NCBI GenBank assembly: GCA_014383605.1
Contig: JACNHM010000577.1
Location: 1-38,733 of the forward strand
DNA length: 38,733 bases
DNA from: Chloroflexota bacterium
GTDB taxonomy: Bacteria > Chloroflexota > Anaerolineae > UBA3071
Reading direction: 5' to 3'
The notes beneath the pieces are model-generated. The model saw only the letters and a program-made list of their open reading frames with translations. It searched no databases and had not been told where the DNA came from. This document shows, piece after piece, positions 38,723 to 38,733 of this stretch (the first letter of the stretch is position 1; each line of letters begins with the position of its first letter). The translations under genes and the position numbers were made by a program.

Positions 38723-38733
38723 CTTTCTGCCGG

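Overview
The window is GC-rich bacterial chromosome, densely packed with housekeeping and envelope genes. No rRNA, tRNA, CRISPR array or phage module was seen. I would place it in Chloroflexota (Anaerolineae/Caldilineae-like), by inference only. The reasons are the Thr/Pro-rich 'TATPTP' linkers on LysM and SH3 surface proteins, STAND-type ATPases, a beta-propeller sensor, a polytopic glycan-type membrane protein with a C-terminal ILEI/FAM3-like domain, DUF433/DUF5615 cassettes, and intergenic spaces full of 7-8 nt tandem repeats. No marker gene settles the lineage.

Layout. 1-3180 (minus): tilS-rlmI-hicB-like, read away from a divergent promoter shared with the rod-shape operon. 3296-9026 (plus): mreB-mreC-mreD-mrdA(PBP2)-rodA, the complete elongasome core, followed by a site-2-type membrane metalloprotease (9129-10250). 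10390-16108 (minus): a DUF433/DUF5615 toxin-antitoxin-like pair, folC, lon and an anchored protein of unknown function. 16423-28068: a glycan/envelope block with a large membrane protein ending in an ILEI-like domain, then three enzymes resembling the WlbA/WlbB/WlbC route to UDP-diacetamido-uronic acid (oxidoreductase, acyltransferase, PLP aminotransferase). A LysM protein and a two-gene sensor/ATPase system are interleaved with them. 28102-31632: an ABC-2 exporter (ATPase plus two permeases). 31798-32449: tandem paralogous antitoxin-like genes. 32612-33780: a small membrane protein coupled to a dolichol-phosphate-mannose-synthase-like glycosyltransferase. 33790-38576: MEMO1-like protein, endonuclease IV (nfo), DinB-fold protein, DUF72 protein and an SH3-domain lipoprotein.

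Most distinctive genes: 22349-26826. A signal peptide, 14 Reg_prop beta-propeller repeats and a Y_Y_Y domain are joined through one membrane helix to a cytoplasmic P-loop ATPase, not to a histidine kinase. A second gene, overlapping by one base, encodes a stand-alone STAND-like ATPase with a winged helix and a coiled-coil tail. This looks like a one-piece outside-to-inside signalling pair that replaces phosphotransfer with NTPase signalling.

Most distinctive DNA: the spaces between genes. At least ten hold 7-8 nt tandem repeats, often as two complementary arms. Some run into gene ends (tilS, nfo, the GT2 gene) and three lie in frame inside one membrane-protein gene. There are also a 67-bp element present as two identical inverted copies 16 kb apart, a 98-bp foldback element in two inverted copies, a 133-bp MITE-like element with 15-bp terminal inverted repeats and an 11-bp target duplication that split a dinB-nfo operon, arrays with TGTCATTGCGAGG ends, and multi-hairpin clusters at 32437-32538 and 38604-38722.
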